Part shown: positions 12,888 to 24,518 of the stretch, piece by piece
How the letters are laid out: each line of letters begins with the position of its first letter
Numbering within the stretch: the first letter of the stretch is position 1
Assembly: GCA_011319805.1 (NCBI GenBank)
Contig: SJRY01000255.1
Span: forward strand, 186,001 to 250,000
DNA: 64,000 nucleotides
Source of the DNA: Macrocybe gigantea
Taxonomy: Eukaryota > Basidiomycota > Agaricomycetes > Agaricales > Callistosporiaceae
Direction of reading: 5' to 3'
Notes under the pieces: generated by a model
The model's database searches: none
What the model saw: the letters and a program-made list of their open reading frames with translations, nothing else
Told to the model about the DNA's origin: nothing
Position numbers and translations under genes: made by a program

Positions 12888-14049
12888 GTCGTGCTCGACG
12901 ACGCGGATGTGCCCAAGCTAAATGGGGAGCGTCGGGAGTACATCACCGAGAACCCTAGCACGTGCTTTGCGCGTGACCTGACACGCAAACGAGACTCATG
13001 ACCCTAAAACATCCTGAACGCTACGCACCTTGGTAGACCCCTTCCAACATTCTTTATTTCAAATGTAGACCCTTTTTCTTTTGCATATTGAACAGGCTGC
13101 AGCTTTTCATCTCGGCATACAAAACTCTCCTTAACCAGGGTTAAGTTGATTTATACTCATTCTACCATAACCTGCATGGGATGACGTCCGTAATTGGCAT
13201 CAGAGTATCGTGGGCTTTTCTCACTGCGCTTGTTTGCGATGATTCTCGGGCTTGACTTGCCTTTAATGTACTTATAGTTGCTTTGAAACTTTTTCCATCC
13301 ATCTTCGTGGCTCGCGCTCCGCCAACTGACTGGGTCGTTTGGTATAAAAGTGGTACAGTGCGCTCCCAACTCTCAAAGCTATGTCACATATCATCACACT
13401 ACTCTCATTCATGATTCTCTCAGACTCCCTGCAACAGCGACACGTCCCCATGTCGGTCCGTTCCCTGACCATTGAAGCATGCGAGTCCCCCGGCAACCTC
13501 GCTTGCCGTACACACAAACTTCTCGCATCAAGGGTTTCCAAAACCCCAGATATTCCAGCGGATAAATTTTCACTTTGCTCCCTGCGGCAACTGTGCCAAC
13601 GACTGGCCAGTCCAAATACACTCTCGTCTCATACGCATGGTCAGGGCGACCTATGCGCCCGTGGTCAAAATCTCGGATGTTCGACTATTGCTTTGTCGTA
13701 CATAGGTACATTCTCCAATACCACCCGCTAGAAGATATATTGTATTTCGAAACTTCCATCGGAACCTATCAGGGTCCGAACCCACATCAACGGAAATGGG
13801 CGGCAACGAGCAACGGTCATCTTCTAAGTACGCTCCCCGATTTATGCCCACGAATCGACTTTATGCCTCAGTGTAGATCTAGTTGATTACATCTTATCGT
13901 AGATGTCACGTGACATTATCTCGCTTAGACGCGCTATTTTTTCCGGCAGTTGGTGCCAATTCCTACGTTCCCTGTTGGTATTGTCCATGCTCCGTTCCGA
14001 GTCAAGTGTGCTATAACCACCCGACCTGCCACACCCCTTGCATCGAACA
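12888..14049. other. Intergenic stretch, no assignable gene
   Basis: About 1.16 kb between the Cti6-like start and the ILV1 start. It should contain both promoters. Overlapping open frames of 60-116 codons occur on both strands between 13.38 and 13.89 kb. A minus-strand frame at 13409-13621 (beginning MYLDWPVVGTVAAGSKV) and one at 13651-13851 have protein-like composition. None shows a family motif or a consistent splice path, so I make no gene call. Confidence 0.4.
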
Positions 14050-16004
14050 ATGTCTCCTACTGCAACCATAGAGTACGCCTCTCATGCCCCAGAACCTCTG
14101 TCCTACCCTCGTCTCGCGAAGCACGATCTGCTATCGACTAACACGCCTGACTATCTACGCCTCATCTTAATGTCCAAAGTGTACGAAATAATCAAGGAAA
14201 CGCCACTCGTTTTGGCTGAGAATCTGAGCGCCAAACTTGGCAACCAAATTTGGCTTAAGCGGGAAGACCTTCAAGAGGTCTTCAGCTTCAAGATCCGGGG
14301 TGCTTACAATTTCATGGCCAGTCTTACAGACGAGGAGCGTTGGAAAGGAGTTGTTACTTGCAGTGCTGGTTAGTGTGCGTACTTGTCTGGTTCCAGAAAT
14401 CTGCCTTCAGCGATTTCTACCGCCAAATCTATATATATCTGTCGAGTCACATACACAATTGATGTACTTGCATTGCAGGAAACCATGCACAAGGAGTCGC
14501 CCTCTCTGGTGCGCGTCTTGGGATACCATGCACCATTGTTATGCCTCAAGGCACGCCGTCCATCAAGGTCAAGAACGTAGCCCGTCTAGGCGCCAAAGTC
14601 GTTCTCCACGGAGCCGATTTCGACGAGGCCAAAGTCGAATGCGCGCGCCTTGCGCAAGCCCATGGACTCGCGTTCGTGCCTCCTTACGATGATCCACTTG
14701 TCATTGCTGGCCAAGGTACTGTCGGCATGGAGATTCTCAAACAGATATCCGACTGCGAGAATCTTGATGGTATTTTTGCTGCCATCGGAGGCGGCGGACT
14801 CGTAGCTGGCATCTGCGAGTATGTTAAACGCATCGGCAACCCTAATACCAAAGTCCTTGGAGTCGAAACTTACGACGGTGACGCCATGGAGAGGAGCCTC
14901 GCCAAGGGCGAGAGGGTCACTCTCAGAGAAGTTGGCCCTTTCAGCGACGGCACAGCTGTGAAGATCGTTGGAGAAGAGCCTTTCAGGATTTGCAAACAGC
15001 TCTTGGATGGACTTGTCAAGGTGGATAACGACGAATTATGCGCTGCAATTAAAGATATCTTTGAAGGCAAGTTGGTCCACTTACCAGAGCTCAGCATCAC
15101 GTACCGATCAATTCATGCCTCAGAGACGAGGTCCATTACAGAGCCTGCAGGAGCTCTCGCACTGGCAGGGTTGAAGCGTTACATCATCAATAACAATTTG
15201 ATCGGTGCCCAGAAAAAATTCGTCGCCGTTGTGAGCGGCGCCAACATGAACTTCGATCGTTTACGGTTTGTAGCTGAACGTGCGGAACTCGGAGAAGGAA
15301 GGGAGGCTCTTTTAAGCGTTGATATTCCAGAACGTCCAGGGAGGCACGTATCGAAAAGCTTTTCACATATCCAAACTGACAGGAAGTTTCTCGAAAGTTT
15401 CATAGCCTTGCATTCCATCATCCACCCACGGGCTGTCACGGAATTCATCTACCGATACAACATTTCGGGTAATCGGGCGCACGTCCTACTGTCATTCAAA
15501 GTCGACTCTCTTTCCCGCTCGGCAGAGGTTCGCGACATACTCAAGGCACTCGAAGCCGCCGACATGAAAGGGTATGACATCAGCGACGACGAATTTGCAA
15601 AAAGCCATGCGCGATACATGGTTGGCGGCTGTCAAGATGTCCCAGATGAGAGAATATTTCGTTTTGGTGCCTCCACTCATGAAATGTCTTCAACAAGTTG
15701 TGCTCACTATTAAGCAGAGTTTCCAGAGCGACCAGGAGCACTCCGGACATTCCTGCTTGGTCTGCATCAGGGTTGGAACATTTCCTTGTTTCATTACAGA
15801 AATCACGGTGCTGGTTCGTTTTCGCTTCGTCACACGCCTTCATCCGTACTCAAGCCTCTCGAAGATCTTGGTAAAGTCTTGGCCGGCATCCAAGTCCCGC
15901 CATCGGACTACGATGCCTTCGACGCATTTTTGGAGAAGCTTAACTTTACTTATGTAGAGGAGACCGATAACGTAGTCTATAAACGGTATCTGCGTGGCGT
16001 ATAG
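14050..16004 (+). CDS. ILV1: Threonine deaminase (threonine ammonia-lyase)
   Basis: PLP enzyme that turns threonine into 2-oxobutyrate and ammonia, the first step of isoleucine synthesis, normally mitochondrial and feedback-inhibited by isoleucine. Exons 14050-14368, 14479-15066, 15124-15666, 15718-15813 and 15865-16004 total 1686 nt (561 residues), the usual length. The PLP lysine sits in [23 protein letters not shown] and the glycine-rich [12 protein letters not shown] bind cofactor and substrate. [19 protein letters not shown] follows, then two ACT-like regulatory repeats ([27 protein letters not shown]). Intron 2 is a GC-AG intron. A targeting peptide is not obvious: the N-terminus [16 protein letters not shown] is only weakly basic. 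The gene is convergent with the terpene-cyclase fusion. Confidence 0.93.
15067..15123 (+). other. GC-AG intron in ILV1, length a multiple of three
   Basis: The donor reads GAAG|GCAAGT and the acceptor GCCTCAG|AG. Removal joins IFE to [10 protein letters not shown], the conserved family sequence. The intron is 57 nt with no in-frame stop, so a retained copy would add 19 residues without breaking the frame. Confidence 0.8.
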
Positions 16005-16433
16005 ACATAGAAACCAATTCAGTCGCTCTTCCTTGAAAACATGTCACCCGGGCCGAACTCCATCAATGCACCATTGCTCGCCGTTACTCACAATCGCGCA
16101 CGAGCCGTTCCTGACGACCTAGAAGTGCGGTAATACTGGCAATGTTCACGCACTCACGGGGCACAGCCAGAAAGGAATTCCACGTCGGAGTTAATACTGT
16201 ACATCAGGGATGGAATGCGGACGAGAACGCCGATCTCAAATGGGATTTGCCGCAAAAAGGATTATCTGATTCGAGCTACTACCAGATTACGACTAGAGTA
16301 CAATACATTGTAGTCGTACAGACACCGAATGTGCCATTCCAGCTAAGAGCACAACATGACGAAACGTCCATCGAGCTTACGAATATGTACATTATGTATA
16401 AACAGTCCAGCTAACGTTGGTCTAGACGTTCAC
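16005..16433. other. Spacer between two convergent gene ends
   Basis: The 429 bp between the ILV1 stop and the terpene-cyclase stop presumably hold both 3' untranslated regions. A 90-codon plus-strand open frame at 16142-16414 has no recognisable motif. Confidence 0.4.
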
Positions 16434-18209
16434 TTACACCTCGACCGATTTACGAAGTTTGCCACCATGCCAGAGCCACTGTAGGGAGTTTTTGATGGAG
16501 CTACTGCGGCGGTGGCGTCCAACAGTCGCCGATTTAGGTTTGGGTGATAGTTGTTGGCTTATGAGAGTCGGGGAAGGAGGTTCAACAAATTGAACATTGG
16601 AGTGCGACATGACTTCGATTGCCTTGATGGCAAAGGCAGTCGAAAGCCCGCGGTTTCCGATCCGTATTCCCGAAGACCCGTACTTGTACATCCAACCAGG
16701 TTCCCAGCCCCCATCTTCGCACTGCAGGGGAAGAGGGTGCGTAGGTCGATTTCGTTTCGTATGCCTACGAAGTCGCACACGAGAATGCGCATAGCAAGCG
16801 CCAACGAATCACCCTCGGCACCGATCCGTTCTTGGATTCGTTCGCGTAGAACGGGTTTCAGCATGGAATGAAGGTCGGGGTCACCGGTGCTGGCTAAGAG
16901 TCGGCTCATGAAGTAGAGGAAGCATTCAGCCGTTTCATAGTACCGCGAGCCTTCGAGATAAGCTCGGTTCAGAAGGACCTCGTATACCCATTGCAGTGTT
17001 TTTTCGAGCTCGTGCCCCCTTCCGTAAGTATAAAAAAGGCTCAGGATGTTGACGCAGACGACAGGGTCGAAACGAGGTCGGCGATGATCAAAATATGTCT
17101 GAAATCATGATGAGTCTTGTGTCATGACAAGAAGACGATTGCTATCACGTACTTGTATTATGCCGTCTTTGTCAACATATTCGAGCATTTCATCCATAAC
17201 GGAAAATGCCAAATCCTTGTTGCGCCGCAGGACCGTCAAAGCCATTGACGTGGTATCCAAGTCAAATGGGAACTCTTCTGTAGTGAGCTGGCCCTTTCCT
17301 GAGTGAAAGAAAAAAGCACGAAGAGTCAGCGAGTTCACTATTACTCTTCGGGACAGTAAAATACCTTGGAAGAAGTTCCAAGTACTTGGGTGCTCAACAA
17401 GACTCACAATCGATCTGAAGGTGAGGTCAAGACGATGCTGACAAGTACAACGAGGAAGAAGGAACGCACCGATCATGAGTGAGTTCTAGGATGAGGAGTT
17501 GAGCAAAGTTTTCGCGCAACTCGATAGCAGGGTATTTGTCCGTTTGCGCCGTCACGGAATGCAGACGACCAGCGTTCTGCTGCAAAAATTCCCGTCCTCT
17601 CGCTATGGGATCGCCGATGAGGTTCTGGAGAGCGCGTCGGACCGGAGCGGGTTGTTCAAAGACGATGCCGTGGAGGCCTAGGGAGCGTGCGGACAAGACA
17701 TTTTCGAGTTTGTCGTCGACGAATATTGTGCGATATGGATCAACACCGGTCGTGGACAAGACATGTCGATAGAACCCAAGGTTCGGTTTGCGCTCACCGG
17801 CCTCAGCGGACGTGAAAACCTGATCAAATATTGACCAGTCGGCGGGCTTGGTGCGGAGGACCTCGAAATCAGGCATTGAAATGTTGGACATCGCGAAAAT
17901 TCGGAGCTGCCCGTTTGACTGGCGTTTGAGCTCGCGAATGAGGTCAATGAGCTCATGATTGGCCTGCAAAGAGTCACGAGCTTGTCGGAACGCGACACGA
18001 ATCTCGTTGGGGTCGAAGTTAAACTCGCCACCGACGCGATTGTAGCATTCATCCTCGGACAGGCGGCCCCGTTCATAGTCAAACCATGTCGGCGAAGATA
18101 GGATGGCTCGGAGGGTTCGGGATGAAATGGAGGTCTTCGTCTCCGGCGACCACGAGAAGAGCACGTCGCCCAGGTCAAAGATGATAGTGGTGTAGTCAGT
18201 GCGAGGCAT
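16434..18209 (-). CDS. HAD-domain / class II-type terpene cyclase fusion
   Basis: Looks like a fungal HAD-like terpene cyclase of the drimane-synthase type. In that family a C-terminal cyclase domain protonates farnesyl diphosphate and the HAD domain may remove the diphosphate. N-terminal HAD domain (about residues 1-215): motif I FDLGDVLFSW, lysine motif GERKPNLGFY, acidic motif FVDDKLENV. Cyclase domain: EFPFDLDTTSMALTVL with the DxDTT acid motif, then QCEDGGWEPGW and YGSSGIRIGNRGLSTAFAIK. Exons 17470-18209, 17365-17414, 17153-17298 and 16434-17098 join correctly. Near 16733 the frame shifts: one missing base would give LRTLxPLQCEDGGW. A 47-nt intron (GTAGGC..CTGCAG) also keeps the frame but deletes the QW-motif glutamine. 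No other biosynthetic genes flank it, so the product is unknown. Confidence 0.8.
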
Positions 18210-20633
18210 CTTGCGTGGATGAAGCCGTCTGTCTCTCGTTTCGCGATGATCTCAATATATAGCAGTCCAGTTCGGCCAGTACTGCTCGCGCAAATCAAAC
18301 CATGTGCCTTGATGTTTGAAAGTTCTAAGAAGGGCCGTGATGTCCTAGACTGGGTTGATTTTTCTTGCGCGCAGGATAGAGCCGCCTCGAGGCGGGCAGG
18401 GCTCCCCCAGTCACCGCTCCGAACATGAGATCACCAGATCACCATGATGAATTTCCGCTCGCCTAGGAACCCTCGTGGTAGGTACTGGGGAAACGGAACT
18501 GGTTGCAGGTAACGACTGGCGAGATGCTCGGCCATTAGGAACAGTGATCAAAGTGTGCGTCAGTGGAAGTGCGGATTCCTGATACGATCTTGATTCGATA
18601 AAATTTCATCCATAGGTTCGCCGGCTAATACTGGATAGCCGAGAGCGAATTCGAGCCTCATGTCAGGGCTGCTGCAAGCCATACTAGGAGCAGTAAGTCC
18701 GACGGATGGTAGGTGCTCACTTATCATATCTTTTCTTGGACAACTTGGACCGGCGAAATGGTGCCCAAAACAGGCGTTGGTTCTAGATATAGTTTAGCAG
18801 GATGTCCAAAAAAGCCATGGACATGCATTAGTACATATTACCAGTACATACGAACGTCGTCGGCTGAGAACATGGCAACCGATGGTCTCTATAGCTGCCT
18901 TCACAGTACTATAGCATGATAGAATGATATAAAATACGAGTGTATACGGTTGCAGATGGACGTACAAGTTGACGATGATTGAGGCGATGCCAAGTCATGA
19001 GTTGGTCAGAGGTTCTTCAGCCCGTGACGAAGAACTACTTGGAATAGTAGGCACGATCAAAATACCAAATTTGGGTCATGTTGCGTTGTTGAACGCATCA
19101 CTAAAAAAATTCTTCCGTATGACGAGGACGCTCGTGGATATTTATCTAGGCGACGTGTAGGCACGCGATTGCTAGTCATCTGCGAGCACGCAACCATGAT
19201 ATGCATGCTTACGCATGTGTACGTGCTCCAATGTTCGGACCATCCTAGCGTATCGAAATTTGCAATGGATTCAAAATAGAACCCGTAGAGGACGCAGATA
19301 CAAAAGGAAGGCCAACTGTGAAATTTGAAATCGATACATACTGTAAATTTCAGTGTTCCCAACTTCCCGAAAACCAACATAATTGACGTAGATTTCAGCA
19401 ATGGGAAGCATGAATCAATTGATACTGTCAAGTCCTGAGATATCGGAGGGTTGCGCATGATCATTATGCAACGTTTTTCCTTGCAAGAACAAGTATTTGC
19501 CGACTCCGACAGTCGGGTACTAGAGAACAAGCCATTCCGGGATCAGTGTCGTCCATTATACCAGGCACACGGCTCACTGAATACACCCGGGAGACGTAAA
19601 CCGCATAGTTGCTGATGGCGATAAAGGATTCATCAATACTATGTTTGGTGCTTCGTAAACCAACTCGAGCGTCTGATCTGTCAGCATTATACAGTGTGTG
19701 TAGAATCAAAGAAAGATCGTGCAGAGCAGATGAAAGGACTCAAGCAAAGAATTTGTGGTGAATTGCGGCATAGTTTGTTCCAATGGTGCAATCACGGATG
19801 ACGGAAGTTTACAAGTCGACGCGCCTTCTCAGCGCCGCAAGTCGGAAAGCACGCAGCAGATACGTGAGGACCCTGTATTTTCTGAATTCGGCGACAGCCG
19901 TGATGTCTTTCGAACCTTCGCATACGCGATAGCTGGCCCAGTCTTGGTGAGTACGGGAACGGGTATTGTACGTTCGTCGTCGCGCATTGGGATGAGGGTC
20001 GCATGGCATTCCCTCTCATTGCTGAATGAACGACAGAAATGGAACTTGGTTGATTCAGTCAAACAGCCGAGTTACGCCCGGACGACAAGCTCGGGAAGGA
20101 AAATGGGTCTAACAGTCTTCCATCGCAGGATGTGGACGCCGATGAGAGGAACTAGGACAGGGCTAGGCATGATGCGATAGTCAGGGTGGCCACCGCAAGA
20201 TGAAAAGGACGTGCGCAGAAGCAACGGTATCGGCGCGCTGGGATAGAAATCTGTTCGCGGAAAAAAAAATATTGGGTAACCAACAGGGACACAAAGTTAT
20301 GGGACTTTCCGGCTGCAGCTTCGCAACTCTTCGACAAAGCGCATTAGAGCGGGATATCCGATTGCATGAGGATGGTGTGGAACAATATTACTTCATTTCG
20401 CTGCCGCAATCTAGAGTTCAGGAAAGATACACTGAGGACATCTAGTAGTCCTCTACAGATCGAGGCGACTCGCAAAGGAAACCATGTTGCACTTGGCAGC
20501 GTAAATGACGGTCAAGTATTGTTGCTTCTATGCGATGAGCCAACAGTAAGTAGGTTGGCGCCAATTTAGCAATCTTTGATCATTCTTGTTAACGCAACAA
20601 ATCGCGTACCTCCTCGCCAGCCCTACGTAGAAC
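18210..20633. other. 2.4-kb region without a recognisable gene
   Basis: The largest gap in the window. It must include the terpene-cyclase promoter. Open frames such as 19057-19530 (minus, 157 codons) and 19755-20180 (plus, 141 codons) lack family motifs and no splice chain connects them. No inverted or direct terminal repeats, reverse transcriptase or transposase motif was seen by eye. It may be decayed coding sequence or plain intergenic DNA. Confidence 0.4.
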
Positions 20634-20822
20634 TCAATGATGTGTCGTCTGGTGCTCACTGAGGTAGACATTGTCTAGTACGACATATACTGTGAAGGCA
20701 GCCAGACCAATTCCAAAGCCCGGAAACAGGTTGCGAAGCATGACACGGCTTGAGAAAACGGGATGCTTGCGCCAAGCTTCACGTTTAGCCCAAGGATCGC
20801 GAAAAAGCGGAAGGTTGGCCAT
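20634..20822 (-). CDS. NADH:ubiquinone oxidoreductase B12 (NDUFB3-like) subunit
   Basis: A 62-residue accessory subunit of mitochondrial complex I. The sequence begins MANLPLFRDPWAKREAW and continues RKHPVFSSRVMLRNLFPG, FGIGLAAFTVYVVLDNVYLS, then a His-rich tail EHQTTHH. The DPWAxREAWR start, the phenylalanine/proline-glycine turn and one hydrophobic membrane helix are the family pattern. The ATG at 20822 is chosen because the family begins close to DPWA; the frame is open further upstream but only to a non-ATG codon. Single exon, near the short end of the family range. It is divergent from topoisomerase I, with 282 bp between starts. Confidence 0.78.
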   Translation of the reverse strand: MANLPLFRDPWAKREAWRKHPVFSSRVMLRNLFPGFGIGLAAFTVYVVLDNVYLSEHQTTHH

Positions 20823-21104
20823 TTCTGGAGAAGAAATCCTAAGCTGAAAGGCGAGGATAATAGACTGCGAGCTCACAGCAAATTGGGCACAAGATGGAGT
20901 TGAGGCTGGGGCCGGCTCAGGCCGACAACAAGGAGAGGTGTCGTGATCTGACAGTTTAGGGCAGGTCTAGTTTACTTGCGAATCAGCCCCTCTTAATCAA
21001 CCTTACCTGTTTCCCTCGTTATCGCTCCTCTCGTCTGCACTCAAGTCCACCGCGAAGGCATCATTCGCGTCTTGTCTAGTCTTTTCTCTCACTCGCTTGA
21101 ATCA

Positions 21105-24100
21105 ATGTCTAGCGATTCCGCCATGCTGTCAGACGAAGATCGTCTGACCGCTTTGAAATCCGCGCCTAACGGCCGAATTCATGCTGCTGGCAGCAATGGA
21201 GTTCGTCGTGCTCGCAGTGGCGACGAAGATGACTCCATGAGTGACGAGGACGATTTGCCCTTGGTATGTCTACCTGTGTCGGACTTGTCCTTGGAACCAG
21301 GACACCCACATTGTAATCTCAATAGTCACAGTCTACGCGTAAACCCAAGTCTAGCAGTTCCCCTCCCCCCCGTCGTCTGAAACGCAAGAAACCTGTCTAT
21401 GCCGAGTCTTCTAGCGAGGAAGACATTCCTCTTTCATCCTCGCCTACCAAGCCTCGTCAATCCATATCTGCTTCCAAAGCGGTCGCAAACGAGAAGCGCC
21501 GGCAAAAAATTGATTCCGGCGAAGATGGAGAAGACGATATCGAAAAGTCGAAGGTTTCAATCTCAAACGGGAGAAGGAAGCCGCCCAAGAAGAAATTGAA
21601 GGAGGGAAGTCAAGCAGAGTCGTCGAGTGAAGATGAGCCTGTAGCTGCGAAGAAGCCGTCCACCACTCGCAGACGTCAAACGAAGGCCAAAAACGACACT
21701 GACACGCAGCCTTCCAAGAAGGGAGGGAGTAAACCTCGAGTGAGGAAGATCAAGCAAGAAGGGGATGGCGAGCTGGAGTCCGTTGCTGCTCAACCGAAAA
21801 AGAAGGTAAAGACCAAGGATGAAGCTGCTGGCGTGAACGGTTCAACCACGAAAAGGAATGGCAAGAAGGTGAAAGAGAAAAGCGAAGAGAATGGAGAGGA
21901 GAAGAAGGAAGACGAACAGGAAGAGGTTTTCAGGTGGTGGGAGGCTGATCCAAATGGCGACGGAACGATTAAATGGACTACACTCGAGCACAATGGGGTC
22001 ATCTTTCCTCCGCCTTATGAGCCGTTGCCATCCCATGTCAAGATGGCATACAACGGTATGCAACACCCCAAGCCATATCTGAATTTTGCGTTCTCAACAG
22101 TGAATTTTAGGAAGAGAAGTTGATCTACCTCCGGAAGCAGAAGAAGTCGCTGGATTTTATGCTGCCATGCTAGAAACTGACCATGCCCAAGATGGAACAT
22201 TCAACAAGAATTTTTTCGAAGATTGGAAGATTGTCATGAAGGAACATCCTCCTGTTAGTATTTTATTGTACTTCTCGGACACGATCTCATCCTTTATCAG
22301 CGCAATGGAATTCAAATAACGAAATTCGAATTATGCGATTTCCGCCCCATGTTCGAATACTTTGAGGCAGAGAAAGCTAAGCGCAAGGCCATGACAACTC
22401 AAGAGAAGAAAGCGGCCAAGAAGGCAAAGGAAGACATAGAAGCAAAGTACATGTACTGTCTCTTGGATGGACGAAAGGAGAAAGTGGGTAATTTCCGTGT
22501 TGAACCTCCTGGACTGTTCCGCGGGCGAGGCGACCATCCAAAGAAAGGCGCGTTAAAAGTTGGTATCTCCAGCTTTTAATTTACAGTTCATCAAGTAGCT
22601 GATGATTGTTATCCAGTTCCGGGTGCGCCCTGAAGATATTACGCTAAACATTGGAAAAGAGACTCCTATTCCCGTACCTAATATGCCTGGCAGTTGGAAA
22701 GCAGTGATCCACGATAACACTGTTACTTGGCTCGCAAACTGGACCGAGAATATCAATGGAAATCACAAATATGTCTTCTTGGCAGCAGGTAGTTCCATCA
22801 AGGGCCAAAGCGACATGTCGAAGTTTGAGAAAGCTCGTGAACTCAAGGTCGGCCATTATTCATTATTCCAATCCTATTCCAGCGCCTCATTTTCGTTTAT
22901 CAGAGCCACGTCGAGCGAATTCGGCAAAATTATACCCAGGATCTCAGGTCCAAAGTCATGGCTGATCGCCAGCGCGCGACGGCAATGTATTTCATCGACA
23001 AGTTGGCGCTTCGGGCAGGCAACGAAAAAGGCGAAGATGAGGCGGATACAGTAGGCTGCTGTTCTTTGCGGTGCGAACACGTCACTTTGGAGGCGCCCGA
23101 CTATATCATCTTTGATTTCCTGGGTAAAGATTCCATTCGTTACTACAACAGGGTGCAAGTCGATCCTCAGGTCTTCAAGAATATTCGAATATTTAAGGAG
23201 AATAAAAACGATGACGACAGCCTCTTCGATCGCGTGACTGTAAGGGTCCCTGTGTACGGCGAATGCTTGGGAGTGCTGATCATCCACACAGACGACGTCG
23301 TTAAACAAGCACTTGACTGGCGAGATGAAAGGTCTTACTGCGAAGGTCTTCCGTACCTTTAATGCCTCTATCACATTCCAGAGGCTTCTCGACGAGGAAA
23401 ACCTCGAGGGTGTTACATTGCAAGAGAAACTGAACGCCTACAACAAGGCTAATCGATGGGTTGCAATTCTTTGCAATCATCAAAGGAGCGCACCTAAGTC
23501 TCATGATCAGTCAATGGAGAAGATGAGATATAAGGTTGGTTAATTATCGTCAAACGACGAACATGTCTTCCTGAAATAAGCGTAGCTCCGCGGTTTCAAA
23601 TACGATCGTATGAAGCTTCGGCATGCTCTTTTCACCATCGATCCTAAGTACAAGAAGAACAAGAAGTACATGGATGGTGAATCGGACGTTGACGACGAAT
23701 TCATTGCCAAGTATGAAGACGACCTGAGGGCGAAGGAGATCGAGAAGGCGGAAAAGAAGTTCACCAAGGAGAACGAGAAGCTCGCCGAGGACGGCAAGGA
23801 TTCGCAAAAGGACTCTGTTCTCGAGGAAAGAATAGAAGCCATCGAAGAGGAGTACAAACGTTTGGCCAAGGAACGTGGAACGAACAAGGCCACGCTTAAG
23901 CGAGAACGTCCTGTCGAAAAACTAGAGGAAGCCATAGACAAGTTGACAGAAAAGATCAAGGCATATAAACTGCAGATCGACGATAGAGATGCGGGCAAGG
24001 AAGTTGCCCTCGGTACTAGGTATGCAAAACCGCTCCGTTGAAAAAAAGCATACTCAAGTTGTCTCTGTCGCGTGATAGTAAAATTAATTATCTAGACCCT

Positions 24101-24326
24101 CGGTACGTCTACCTGCAACTCCCTGCGCTAGTCATTCCATTGATGTTTGAACAAGCATTACGGCGGCATGGTGTAAAATCCACGATGTTCCCATTGAGAA
24201 AATCTTCTCAAAGACACTCATTACTAAGTGTGCGTCCTATGCATTTGCTTTCGTTTCCGTGTGCCACTTGCTCATCGATGGCCAGTTCCATGGGCAATGG
24301 AAGTAGACAAGGAATGGAAATTCTAG
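21105..24326 (+). CDS. TOP1: DNA topoisomerase I, eukaryotic type IB
   Basis: Nuclear enzyme that relaxes supercoils through a 3'-phosphotyrosyl link during replication and transcription. The N-terminal third is a charged, lysine/serine-rich nuclear tail (repeated [23 protein letters not shown]). The core begins [16 protein letters not shown], then [32 protein letters not shown] and the catalytic core [20 protein letters not shown] and [20 protein letters not shown] charged coiled-coil linker follows, and the tyrosine motif SKINYLDPR is formed across two introns near 24020-24113. The last exons give [20 protein letters not shown] and a TAG at 24326. All junctions checked keep frame. ATG 21105 heads the open first exon. 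Confidence 0.93.
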
Positions 24327-24518
24327 GTGGCTCAGGACGCGAAATCTCACTAGAAAAAGGATGGATCCAGCATGAACTTTGTGTGATTTAGTAGGCATCA
24401 TAAATTGTACTGCGCAGCGCGTGCTGTTTGGCGTGCGTTTGCGGGGAACAAATAAATGGCTTAGCTGCGTGTGAGCATAATTTCAAGTTGCCACGACCTA
24501 TAACGACACCGTCGAGGA

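Noticed and set aside
16434..20822. A terpene biosynthetic gene cluster
   Set aside because: The cyclase neighbours are ILV1, a complex I subunit and TOP1. No P450, dehydrogenase, acyltransferase or transporter is present in the window.
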